Shown one piece after another: positions 18,199 through 26,619 of a stretch of 64,000 bases of DNA. The translations under genes and the position numbers were made by a program. The DNA is taken from assembly GCF_014696435.1 (NCBI RefSeq), contig NZ_JACJQG010000029.1, positions 1 to 64,000 on the forward strand. Reading direction: 5' to 3'. Position 1 is the stretch's first letter. Each line of letters begins with the position of its first letter. The stretch is from Calothrix anomala FACHB-343 (GTDB lineage Bacteria > Cyanobacteriota > Cyanobacteriia > Cyanobacteriales > Nostocaceae). The notes under the pieces were generated by a model. It made no database searches and had not been told where the DNA came from. It saw only the letters and a program-made list of their open reading frames with translations.

Positions 18199-19149
18199 TT
18201 TTATAGATTCCTTCTCTTGCTAGGTGAAAGAAAGTAGTAATAGATTTACGCAGTAGACTTCAGTTGCTAACAATTCTCTAGATGTTTGCTGCTACCTACT
18301 GATTGAGGTGAGCAAAGCAATAAATAACAGAAATAATCTGAGATTATAAACATAATTACACAGCAATAATCTACATCTGTAAGTGCCAAGAGTATGAATC
18401 TAGTACCCTACAGATGAGAGATTAGGCATAAAGACTTAATCAAGCAGCCTTTGACAGTTAGTAGCTAGCTGAAGATGCAGATATAGTGCTTCATCGCTAG
18501 AATCGGCATCCCTGCTACTCCACTCATAAACTGAGTTCTAATATTCAAGTTATTACAAAATTTGCCAATAATAGATAAATAGATTATGTAATTAAAAATC
18601 CTCCTCTATTGTGGGTGATTCTTTGATAGAAATATGCAACTAATTCAATCATTATTCCACAATCTCATATTTTTATCATCTGTTCAATACTTGATGAATA
18701 CTGAGTCTAAAAAATCAACTTCTTCTTAAGATTTTTGTAATTTTCTCAGCAAGCTATTTATCAATTTTTCTTGTATTCAAAAGCTATTCAATTGCTGAAA
18801 AATCAGCTTAGGTATATTGAAAATTAATGAGCAAGTAAATTTTAAAAATCTAAATTTATCGTAAATAAAAGGGTTTAAGACCCCTACGTCTATACGTAGT
18901 ATCATTTTCAGTCGGGGTTTAAATCCCCGTCTGAAAATGTCTTTAATTTTGAATTTTGAATTTTGAATTTTGAATTGTTAATGATTATGTGATGAGGAAC
19001 ACAAATTTTGGTAAATTGATTGGGCACTTAGGCAAGGTTAATTCGTCATAAATATACATCATAGATAAATCTAGGCTATACAGTCATGTAAAACCAGAGA
19101 TTTTCTGACAAAAAAATATAATGTTATAGGTAATTTTTAGGATAAAAAC
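18199..19149. other. 950-bp divergent spacer with hairpin repeat
   Basis: No gene of convincing length in either direction. The AT content is high. The only structured content is the 129-base two-hairpin repeat at 18853-18981. Promoters for the divergent oxidoreductase and small secreted protein genes must lie here. Confidence 0.55.
18853..18981 (+). repeat. 129-bp two-hairpin repeat, copy 1
   Basis: From AATTTATCGTA to GAATTGTTAA, identical to 26278-26406 except for one base (GTAAAT versus GTACAT). Hairpin 1 is CTACGT-CTAT-ACGTAG (18884-18899). Hairpin 2 is CATTTTCAG..CGGGG-TTTAAAT-CCCCG..CTGAAAATG (18903-18939). The 3' part has ATTTTGA heptamers. Diverged copies lie at 51850-51930 and, inverted, at 55125-55195. 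Confidence 0.85.
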
Positions 19150-19539
19150 GTGAAAAAAGCAATAATTATCAAGACAATCCTCGCATCATTGGGATTTTTA
19201 ACTTTTTTAAGCCCAAATCAGGCTTCAGCACAATTAATCCCCCAACCTTGGGTTTCTGTGGGTGGTAATGATGGCGATGTTACCTATGCTGTGGGTGCGA
19301 GAGCGTTAAATTTAGGCGTGGAAGTAGGCGTAGGGCCTGACGGTTCTACAGGCGTAGATGTTTTAAAATTTATCAGTCTCCCTGTAATATCTCCTTATGT
19401 CGGGTTGGGGTATTATTCTGAAGATAAAGGCGTTGCTGTTTCTGGTGGCGTTCAGGTAGGCGCTACAGATCATGTTTTTGTGGGCGCTGGCTACAATTCT
19501 GTGCGCGGCTTTAATGGACAGTTAGGGGTAAGATTTTAA
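19150..19539 (+). CDS. Small secreted beta-rich protein, unknown
   Basis: 129 residues starting with GTG 19150, preceded by AGGA at 19139-19142. A clear signal peptide (KKAIIIKTILASLGFLTFLS, ending QASAQ) is followed by a glycine-rich mature part of about 100 residues. Alternating short strands ('VSVGGNDGDVTYAVGARALN', 'VSPYVGLGYYSED' type, 'VAVSGGVQVGATDHVFVGAG') and a terminal 'GQLGVRF', with aromatic end residue, recall a short outer-membrane beta-barrel or barrel-derived protein. I do not recognise a family. It is monocistronic. A large palindromic repeat follows its stop. Confidence 0.6.
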   Translation: MKKAIIIKTILASLGFLTFLSPNQASAQLIPQPWVSVGGNDGDVTYAVGARALNLGVEVGVGPDGSTGVDVLKFISLPVISPYVGLGYYSEDKGVAVSGGVQVGATDHVFVGAGYNSVRGFNGQLGVRF

Positions 19540-19560
19540 ATTAATATAGAGACGCGATTA

Positions 19561-19768
19561 GAGGATGTTTTAAAAGTCCTGTCGTTGGTAGCAAAAAGTT
19601 TTAGATCCCCCTAAATCCCCCTTAAAAAGGGGAGGCAGTGCGTTGGGCGGGTTTCCCGACTTGAAGCAACTGCCGTGGACTTTGATTGTATTTCCCCCCT
19701 TTTTTAAGGGGGGTAGGGGGGATCGAAGAGTATCTAAAATCACAGCCAAAAACTTTTCAAACAACCTC
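19561..19768. mobile_element. Palindromic MITE-like element (GATCCCCC type)
   Basis: Outer imperfect inverted ends GAGGATGTTTTAAAAGT (19561-19577) and ACTTTTCAAACAACCTC (19752-19768) enclose an inner inverted repeat, AGATCCCCCTAAATCCCCC (from 19603) against GGGGGGTAGGGGGGATC (to 19724). It has no coding capacity. GATCCCCC palindromes of this kind are frequent in cyanobacterial spacers. No target duplication was identified. Confidence 0.5.
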
Positions 19769-19786
19769 TTAATTGCGCAATAATTA

Positions 19787-21931
19787 TTAGGGTTTTAAGA
19801 AGTTAATGTGATCGCCATCTTGATTTGCTAAATCTTCGTAGGTACCTTGAATTTTCACTTTTCCTTGCTCTAAGAAAATGATCCAATCTGCTCTTTGGAT
19901 CACTCTGGGGCGATGGCTGATCATAATTGTGGTTTTTCCCTGACGCGCAGCTATTAATCTATCGAGAACTTCGGCTTCGCTGATGGGATCTAATCCAGAT
20001 GTGGATTCATCCATAATTAGCACGGGTGGATTGTTAATAATAGCTCTAGCTATTGCTAACCTTTGTCTTTGTCCGCCGGATAGGTTAGCACCAAATTCAC
20101 CTAAAATAGTTTGATATTTATCTGGTAATTTACTAATAAATTCATCGGCTCCCGCAATTTGACAAGCATAGACAATTTCCTCAAAAGTAATATTTGGGGA
20201 ACCAAGGCGAAAATTTTCGACAATCGAACGACTCCAAAAGTGAGCATCTTGGGGTACTAGTATAACCTGCTGGCGTAGACAATCTAGGGCTAAATCTTGT
20301 AAGTTAAATGCACCAATGCGAATGTTACCTGATTTATAAGCATATAGCCCAGAAATTAATTTAGCTAGGGAACTTTTACCACATCCAGATTTACCAATAA
20401 TGGCTGTGGTTTTTCCCCCTGGAATTATTAATGAGAAATCATCAAGTAAATCTACTCTACCAATGTGATGAAATACTAGTTCAGATAAAGTAATATCCGC
20501 ATCATCACGAATTTGGGCATAAGCTTTATTATCAGTTTCGTCAATTTCTGCTGTTGTATCAATCACTTCTGATAAACGTTGAGTAGCAGTTTTCACCCGC
20601 ATGAATTTATCAACGAAGTTAATTAAACCAGTAATAAAGTTGAGAAAATTGCCACTCGTCGTATTAAAGGCGATTAATTGTCCAATAGTTAGTTCTCGCC
20701 CAATTACTAAACTGCTACCAAACCACAGCAAAACAATACCGCCTACCCCAGAGATGAAAGTCGAAAATGTGTTGTTGGTAATGCCAATTTGGGCAGTACT
20801 ATATATTAATCTCGCCAAGCGGCTAAAACGACTTTGCAATTCTTCCCAAAATTGCTGCTGTGCTGTGGTAGTTTTGAGCGTTAAAGCACCTTTAAAAGTT
20901 TCTACTAATAATCCCTGATTTTCTGCATCTAACACCATAATGCTACGAATTTTCTGTTGCATAACGGGTAAAAAAATCAGGGTAGTCATGCTACTAATTA
21001 CAGATAGAATCAGCACGACTATCGCCAATTTCCAGCTATAGAACAGCATTAAACTTAAGGAAATTAAGGCAATTAAAGATTGACTGGGTAAGGTAACGAC
21101 AGATTGCGCTACTAATTGATTAATTTGTTGAATATCTTGTAAGCGACTAACAATTTCTCCACTGCGGCGGGATTCATAATAGCTTAAGGGTAAGCGGAGA
21201 ATTTTTCGCCCAAACTCCATGACTAAAGTTAATTCTAGACGTTGGGCAAATTGGGTGACGAGGTTAGCTTGAATTAAACTGAGGGTACTACTAACAATTG
21301 TCATAGCGATAATTGCGATCGCTAATCCTCTAAGTAATTGGGTATCGCCCCGAATCAGCACATCATCGGTGAGAATTTGAATCAGAAACGGTGATGCAAG
21401 GGAAAGTACACCAAGAAATAAGTTAATCAGCAAAGATTCAAATAAAATTCCCCGATAAGGCGCAACACGTTTGTAAAATCTACCAAATCCACTGATTTTA
21501 TCTTCCGGTTGTTGGTAAAAGCGTATCGGATCGGGTTCCAACAACAGCATAATGCCATCATTCCAACCTGCTAGTAACTCCTGCTTGGGGATGTAGCGAA
21601 TCCCCACCGCCGGATCTGCAATGACGTATTTTTTACCATGTTGCCCGTAAAGAACTACATAGTGATAACCTTTCCAGTGGATAATCGCAGGTAAAGGTAG
21701 CTCGTTTAGCCTATCCACAATGGCGGGTGAAGCCTTCACCGAACGGGTATTAAAGCCTAAAGCTTCCGCCCCTCGCTTTAACCCTAGTAATGTTGTTCCC
21801 TGCTTACCAGTACCGATAAATTCCCGGATACGGTTGAGTGCAAATATTTTCTGATAATACTTAGCAATTGTCGCCAAGCAAGCCGCTCCACAATCTTCTT
21901 CACTATGCTGTAAAACGCTTTTGTATTTCAT
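19787..21931 (-). CDS. C39-peptidase ABC exporter (type I secretion)
   Basis: 714 residues from ATG 21929-21931 (MKYKSVLQHSEEDC). The frame continues 38 codons upstream, but that extension does not belong to the family. Domains: N-terminal C39 peptidase (about 1-130) with Cys14, His90 and Asp106 in 'DCGAAC', 'GYHYVVLYG' and 'IADPAVG', so the protease looks active; six membrane helices (about 160-440); and a nucleotide-binding domain with 'GKSGCGKSSLAKLISGLY', 'NLSGGQRQRLAIARAIINNP' and 'VLIMDESTSGLD'. Such exporters cleave a double-glycine leader and export the peptide. It is divergent from an HlyD gene 394 bases away that probably supplies the adaptor. No cargo gene was recognised nearby. 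Confidence 0.92.
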   Translation of the reverse strand: MKYKSVLQHSEEDCGAACLATIAKYYQKIFALNRIREFIGTGKQGTTLLGLKRGAEALGFNTRSVKASPAIVDRLNELPLPAIIHWKGYHYVVLYGQHGKKYVIADPAVGIRYIPKQELLAGWNDGIMLLLEPDPIRFYQQPEDKISGFGRFYKRVAPYRGILFESLLINLFLGVLSLASPFLIQILTDDVLIRGDTQLLRGLAIAIIAMTIVSSTLSLIQANLVTQFAQRLELTLVMEFGRKILRLPLSYYESRRSGEIVSRLQDIQQINQLVAQSVVTLPSQSLIALISLSLMLFYSWKLAIVVLILSVISSMTTLIFLPVMQQKIRSIMVLDAENQGLLVETFKGALTLKTTTAQQQFWEELQSRFSRLARLIYSTAQIGITNNTFSTFISGVGGIVLLWFGSSLVIGRELTIGQLIAFNTTSGNFLNFITGLINFVDKFMRVKTATQRLSEVIDTTAEIDETDNKAYAQIRDDADITLSELVFHHIGRVDLLDDFSLIIPGGKTTAIIGKSGCGKSSLAKLISGLYAYKSGNIRIGAFNLQDLALDCLRQQVILVPQDAHFWSRSIVENFRLGSPNITFEEIVYACQIAGADEFISKLPDKYQTILGEFGANLSGGQRQRLAIARAIINNPPVLIMDESTSGLDPISEAEVLDRLIAARQGKTTIMISHRPRVIQRADWIIFLEQGKVKIQGTYEDLANQDGDHINFLKP

Positions 21932-22325
21932 AGATATAACGTGAATAGCACCTGTGATTTCAATAGGGTTCGGTTTTTTTGTGCGCTCTCTGTGTCTGGT
22001 GTGGTTTTTAAAAGATTTATTGAACCGCAGAGGCGCGGAGAACACAGAGGTAAGAAATTAAAAGGGATTTTTTTGCTGGTTCTTATCCCCTACAATGCCC
22101 AAAAGTAGAGTTAAAGCAACACCTAGTGGTCTGTCCCATTAATTTTGAGGGGTAAAAACGAACCACGAAGACGCGAAGGGCACGAAGAAAGAGGTAAAGA
22201 AGAGAATTAAAAAATGATTCACCTAGCAAAGATGACTTGTCAGAGTACTAGCTGAAAGATAGAAAATATTTGTGGTGGGTAATCTAAACACAGAGCTAAA
22301 AAATATACTGTGATATTGCACCCGC
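21932..22325. other. Divergent promoter of the exporter pair
   Basis: 394 bases between the ABC gene and the HlyD gene. I looked for a short precursor peptide with a double-glycine leader and found none. An AACCACGAAGACGCGAAGGG repeat-like stretch lies near 22160. Confidence 0.5.
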
Positions 22326-23666
22326 ATGGTTAACCCATCTAGCCCAGAGTTTCAGAAAAAACCGCAATCTGCTAATCAAGAATTTGTCATTCCTTTGAAT
22401 AGCGATGAATTTATGCCCCCGATTAGTCGTTGGGCTACTTTGGGTGGGGTTTTTTTGTTGGGGGGAATTGTTATAGCTGTTGGGATAGCAGCTGTGACAC
22501 CATTTCCTGTGGTTGTGCGATCGCCTGCTGTGGTGCGCCCCAATGGTGAGGTAAAAATTATCCAGGCGGCTGCGGAAGGTACAATTAACAAGTTAGATGT
22601 AGCGGAAAATCAAAAAGTGAAACGAGGGCAAGTAATTGCACTGATTGATGATTCTCGCTTGCAAACCCGCAAACGGCAGTTAGAAAGCAGTATTCAGCAA
22701 AGTTATCAACAAATTCGCCAATTAGAGGCGCAAAGAGTAAATCTTAACTCGCAAATAGCGGCAGAGCAAAATTTAATGAATCGCACTACTGCATCTGCAC
22801 AATCTGAGGTAGTTCGCATTGAGCGCGAGTATAAAGATAAAAAAGCGATCGCGCAACGAGAAGTAGAAGAAGCCCAAGCCAATGTCGCTGCTACTCAAGC
22901 TGAGTTTACAGCCTTTGAACGTGCAGGGAAAGAAGGGGCGATTGCAATGGTGCAAGTGGAAAGCAAGCGCCAAAACTACATAGCTGCAAAAGCCAGGTTA
23001 GAACGGGCGAAAACCAGCCTTAACCCAACTGCGGCGACAATTGCGATCGCGCAACAACAAATCGCCCAAGCCGAAGCCAGAGGAAAATCAATTCTAGCTA
23101 CCCTGCAAAAAGATAGAGAAGCCTTAACACAACAAAAAGTCCAGTTACAAACGCAAATTGATAAAGATAGTAAGGAACTCAAGCAAACTAGCGATGACTT
23201 GCAAGATACTGTGATTCGTGCGCAAGTGGATGGAACCATTTTAAAGCTAGGCTTGCGCAACCCCGGACAAGTAGTCCGCCCTGGCGACACTATTGCCCAA
23301 ATTGCCCCAGAAAACACTAGCTTGGTAATTAAAGCGCGGGTATCTCCCCAAGATATTGGCACAGTGCGCATTGAACAACGGGTGAATATGCGCGTATCTG
23401 CTTATACTTACACAGATTATGGCACTTTAGCAGGTAAAGTGACAGCGATCGCAGCAGATGCGATTACCGAGCAAAATCCCAACCCAGCTACAACGACTGC
23501 ACCCTATTTTGAGGTGACAATTCAACCAGAAAAAACTTATTTAATCAAGAGCGATCGCCAATATACAATTCTTCCAGGAATGGAAATACAAGCAGATATT
23601 ATTTCGCAAGAAGAAACAATTTTAACTTTTATTTTGCGCAAAGCCAGGTTATTAGTAGGGGTTTAA
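22326..23666 (+). CDS. HlyD-family periplasmic adaptor protein
   Basis: 446-residue membrane fusion protein. One membrane anchor lies around residues 34-58 ('WATLGGVFLLGGIVIAVGIA'). A biotinyl-lipoyl half motif follows ('VRPNGEVKIIQAAAEGTINK'), then a long coiled-coil hairpin (about 110-290, rich in Glu, Gln, Ala and Lys), the second lipoyl half ('QVDGTILKLGLRNPGQVVRP') and a beta-barrel domain ('VSPQDIGTVRIEQRVNMRVS'). Such proteins link an inner-membrane ABC exporter to a TolC-like outer-membrane channel. The divergent C39 ABC gene is the obvious partner. No TolC gene is present in the window, as is usual in cyanobacteria where it is encoded elsewhere. Confidence 0.92.
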   Translation: MVNPSSPEFQKKPQSANQEFVIPLNSDEFMPPISRWATLGGVFLLGGIVIAVGIAAVTPFPVVVRSPAVVRPNGEVKIIQAAAEGTINKLDVAENQKVKRGQVIALIDDSRLQTRKRQLESSIQQSYQQIRQLEAQRVNLNSQIAAEQNLMNRTTASAQSEVVRIEREYKDKKAIAQREVEEAQANVAATQAEFTAFERAGKEGAIAMVQVESKRQNYIAAKARLERAKTSLNPTAATIAIAQQQIAQAEARGKSILATLQKDREALTQQKVQLQTQIDKDSKELKQTSDDLQDTVIRAQVDGTILKLGLRNPGQVVRPGDTIAQIAPENTSLVIKARVSPQDIGTVRIEQRVNMRVSAYTYTDYGTLAGKVTAIAADAITEQNPNPATTTAPYFEVTIQPEKTYLIKSDRQYTILPGMEIQADIISQEETILTFILRKARLLVGV

Positions 23667-23870
23667 GTCGGTTGGCGTAATGAAAATACTGGCAAGGGCT
23701 GTCATTAGTCAGAGACGCGATAACCCTTGTCTGTACAATGGTCTATTTACGTTTGGTAATATCGGTTGGTTTTTTGATTAAAAATCTCTTATTTCTCTGT
23801 GTTCTCTGTGTTCTCTGCGGTTTAAAAAAATTGATCTAATACCAATTCCAGAAACAAATGAGACAGATGC

Positions 23871-23949
23871 GTAGGTTGGGTTGAACGGAGTGAAACCCAA
23901 CAATTACATGGCTTTGGGGTGTTGGGTTTCGTTCCTCAACCCAACCTAC
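23871..23949. repeat. GTAGGTTGGGTT palindromic repeat
   Basis: GTAGGTTGGGTTG...GTGAAACCCAACA (23871-23902) pairs with TGTTGGGTTTC...CAACCCAACCTAC (23920-23949) to form a long imperfect hairpin. A related copy is nested in the mobile element at 1620-1755. An ATACCAATTCC...GAAATGGTATAA outer inverted repeat may mark wider borders. Confidence 0.75.
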
Positions 23950-24009
23950 ATCCACATCATATTTTTTGTGAAATGGTATAACCACAGAGACGCAGAGTAC
24001 GAGAGCAAA

Positions 24010-24042
24010 AATTACGAATTACGAATTACGAATTACGAATTA
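24010..24042. repeat. Heptamer tandem repeat (ATTACGA)
   Basis: Four to five successive ATTACGA units directly before the stop codon of the YciI-type gene on the minus strand. Confidence 0.8.
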
Positions 24043-24044
24043 TT

Positions 24045-24317
24045 TCACCCAACCGCTTGAATCCACTCTTTCACAAAATATTCAGTCCAGATACCATTTT
24101 GCCAATAAGGATCGTTTTCAACTAACTGGCGTACAGTGGCTTCGTCTTCAGCTTCATAAATACCAAAAACTTGTGTCACATCTTTCGTAGGCCCTATAGT
24201 AATCAACACGCCAGATTCTTTTTGTTTAGCTAATCCGTCTAAATGGGCTTGGCGATAAGGGGCACGTTTTTCTAAAACGTCTTCACAATAACTTCCGCAC
24301 ATGATGTATTTGGGCAT
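24045..24317 (-). CDS. YciI-family protein
   Basis: 90 residues from ATG 24315-24317 (MPKYIMCGSY); a TTG eight codons upstream is less likely. The sequence 'PYRQAHLDGLAKQKESGVLI' followed by 'GP', then 'ATVRQLVENDPYWQNGIWTE' and 'YFVKEWIQAVG', matches the YciI/YCII fold, a small ferredoxin-like dimer with a conserved His-Asp pair (His in 'RQAHLDGL', Asp in 'VENDPY'). Biochemical roles of the family are mostly unknown; relatives include enzymes of aromatic catabolism. It is cytoplasmic and monocistronic. Confidence 0.88.
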   Translation of the reverse strand: MPKYIMCGSYCEDVLEKRAPYRQAHLDGLAKQKESGVLITIGPTKDVTQVFGIYEAEDEATVRQLVENDPYWQNGIWTEYFVKEWIQAVG

Positions 24318-24666
24318 AACAAATTCGAGATGAAATGACAAAATTAGGCTTGATTAAAAGCCAAAAAAATGAACGGCATTTTGCAAATATCTGATATTTT
24401 CAGAAATTTATGCCGCATTCATCATATTAAACTAACAAGAGCATCTCACTTTTAAGCTTTTAGGACTTACGCACCGAACACAAAAACCCTCACAAGGGTG
24501 GTCAAAAGTCAAAAGTCAATGGTCAAAATTCATGTTTTTGGACTATTGACTATTGACCATTGACAAAAAGCATGAAAAATATCTGACACTGCGTAAGTCC
24601 TAGCTTTTACAGGCCTAGATGAATGTTCAGGCTGTCTAGTATAGTCAAAAATCCCAGTTAGCCCTA
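24318..24666. other. Spacer occupied by a MITE
   Basis: 349 bases without a gene. The central 140 bases are the mobile element at 24462-24601. Confidence 0.6.
24462..24601. mobile_element. AGGACTTACGCA-end MITE, copy 2
   Basis: 140 bases with perfect 12-bp inverted ends AGGACTTACGCA / TGCGTAAGTCCT. AGCTTTT directly abuts both ends (24455-24461 and 24602-24608), consistent with target duplication. The interior has an ACCCTCACAAGGGT hairpin and TTGACTA/TTGACCA-like heptamers. The reverse complement occurs at 39434-39575 with only a few changes. Confidence 0.75.
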
Positions 24667-25776
24667 TCAAGCAATGACTTCAGTAGAAAACATCTTCCAC
24701 AACGCTTGCAAATAGGGGATTAAAGTATGATTTTCTGCTGGTGTAAGGTGAGTTTCTATTTCTTGCTTCAGCAAAACCAACATTTGACGCACGAGATCCC
24801 AGTCTACGTTTAATCTGGGATAGAGCATGATACACAAGGGAAATAACTCTTCTTGGACTGCGCTGATGTTTCCTTCTAAAGCACACACCCATAGGTATAC
24901 TTGAAACATTTCCACATCGCGAATGCTGGAGATTTTCACCAATGGATCGCTTAAATTACCAGAAAAACAACGGTAATTGGGATAGAGTTCTATTATCTGT
25001 TGAAAAATCTTTTTGGCAATTTGTGTACTCACTGGTAGCAGCTTGCGAACTGCGGACATGATGGTTGAATCATAATCATGTTGAGCTGCGGCTTCATAAG
25101 CACGTTGTAGGGGCATATATAAGTGATCGTCAATCACTTTAAAGTATGCACCAATGAGCGATCGCTCTATTGGCTCTAGCAGTTCTAACAACATTTGGCT
25201 GGTGTAATGAAACTGCATTGTCACAAAGCCAATCACTCGCGGATCTTGACTGGTATATTTTTTTCTCATTGCTCCGATATCGCCACCAACAACTGTAGCT
25301 AGCTGGTTAGGCGCAATTTGTTCGGTATAAACTTCTAATGCTTGCTCGTACAGGGGACTACCTGCTTGTGCTAATTGCATCACCGCAGCCAAAGGTCGCA
25401 AGGTAGCTTTTTGATTGTATATTTCCAACGTTTTTTGATAGATATTAAACGAATCTCCCGCTATTTCCCAAGGATTGATGAGGTTGGGATTTATGGAATG
25501 TAATTTAACTTGTTCTGCTAATAGTGCTTCTGTTTGATTCCACGCTTTAGCACTAACACTGCGTAATGACTCTAAAATTTTTTGCGCAGTTTTTGCTCTA
25601 CCTGCTGATGATACTATTGCAGCTAAATTCTGCGTCTTTACACCCTCTGCATAGTTAGCATCTGGCTGCAGGTTCTGCACATATTTTTTAGCCCATTGGT
25701 GGGCTAAAGATTCCACACCACTTTGATTGTCTATATCAGAAACTGCTGCTAAATCGGTAGATACATTGGTTTGCAT
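24667..25776 (-). CDS. Helical soluble protein, unknown
   Basis: 369-residue protein that I do not recognise. It lacks a signal peptide or membrane segment and reads as almost entirely alpha-helical, rich in Leu, Ala and Gln. Stretches such as 'LRPLAAVMQLAQAGSPLYEQ', 'RVIGFVTMQFHYTSQMLLEL' and 'SRIRDVE'-type loops alternate, and I see no catalytic motif, cysteine cluster or P-loop. The composition and even codon use match its neighbours, so recent transfer is unlikely. It is monocistronic, with a mobile element just beyond its stop and a repeat-rich spacer before its start. A scaffold or regulatory role is possible but not shown. Confidence 0.6.
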   Translation of the reverse strand: MQTNVSTDLAAVSDIDNQSGVESLAHQWAKKYVQNLQPDANYAEGVKTQNLAAIVSSAGRAKTAQKILESLRSVSAKAWNQTEALLAEQVKLHSINPNLINPWEIAGDSFNIYQKTLEIYNQKATLRPLAAVMQLAQAGSPLYEQALEVYTEQIAPNQLATVVGGDIGAMRKKYTSQDPRVIGFVTMQFHYTSQMLLELLEPIERSLIGAYFKVIDDHLYMPLQRAYEAAAQHDYDSTIMSAVRKLLPVSTQIAKKIFQQIIELYPNYRCFSGNLSDPLVKISSIRDVEMFQVYLWVCALEGNISAVQEELFPLCIMLYPRLNVDWDLVRQMLVLLKQEIETHLTPAENHTLIPYLQALWKMFSTEVIA

Positions 25777-26178
25777 AAAATTATGTTGGGATATTGTTTG
25801 CTGACAATCAGTTCTTGAAGGTTGGTTTGATGTTTTATTTTAATCTGTTGTAATAAATTGTGAAAGAGTCTTTGATGAGCTTCAGATAAGTTTTATTATA
25901 TGGGCTTTTAAAGTAAAGTCTACGTTTGGTTAATGAAGCAGAACTTCTAGAAACCTCAAAATATTAGTTAGTTAGTAAATCTATTTAAATAAAAATACTG
26001 GAGTAATATGTTTTTCGAGAAAAACTGATATAAGAGGAATTTTTAAAAGCTTATAAGACAAAAAGCTCGCAATTAGAGAATTCTCTTGGAAGTTTGACAA
26101 GTTTTTTATAGCGAATACTACTGATACGCAATAAATATTTAGTAATAAAAAAGATATAAAATCAGGGGCAAGGTTATC

Positions 26179-26500
26179 CCCATACGTGTCAACTTAACGC
26201 GAAAGGCTATGTTGCTCAAGATATTCCATCTAGCTCCCATGCTCTGCGTGGGAGCTAAAATCATGAGGCTCTGCCTCAATTTATCGTACATAAAAGGGTT
26301 TAAGACCCCTACGTCTATACGTAGTATCATTTTCAGTCGGGGTTTAAATCCCCGTCTGAAAATGTCTTTAATTTTGAATTTTGAATTTTGAATTTTGAAT
26401 TGTTAACAGCTTTCGAGGCAGAGCCTCGCAATACGCATTTCCAGCCTCCGGCTGGAAACGAGATAGAGAAGGCTTTTGAGCTTAAGTTGACACCAATGGG
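26179..26500. mobile_element. MITE-A copy 2 with 5-bp target duplication
   Basis: The ends CCCATACGTGTCAACTTAA (26179-26197) and TTAAGTTGACACCAATGGG (26482-26500) match those of the element at 8501-8699. TTATC flanks both sides (26174-26178 and 26501-26505). Its 322-base interior is different from copy 1: small hairpins GCTCCCA..TGGGAGC, GAGGC..GCCTC and CCAGCCTCCGGCTGG plus a complete 129-base repeat at 26278-26406. Confidence 0.75.
26278..26406 (+). repeat. 129-bp two-hairpin repeat, copy 2
   Basis: Same length as copy 1 at 18853-18981, with a single base difference. It is nested inside MITE-A copy 2, so it either jumped into the mobile element or was carried by it. Confidence 0.85.
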
Positions 26501-26619
26501 TTATCCCCCGCCCCTAGGAGTTGCTTTTAAGTTGCACAATCAATAGTGAAGGCTGTCAACAGTCAACAGTTAACAGCCTTTGTTACTAGTTATGCAATTT
26601 ACATGCGCATTAGCTGAAA

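Larger units (their letters stand above)
25777..26619. other. 843-bp spacer dominated by nested repeats
   Basis: No gene seen. It contains MITE-A copy 2 (26179-26500) with the 129-base hairpin repeat nested inside, and a TTTTAAGTTGCACAATCAAT sequence (26525-26544) related to one at 49803-49822. Short frames in this region only read through the repeats. Confidence 0.65.
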
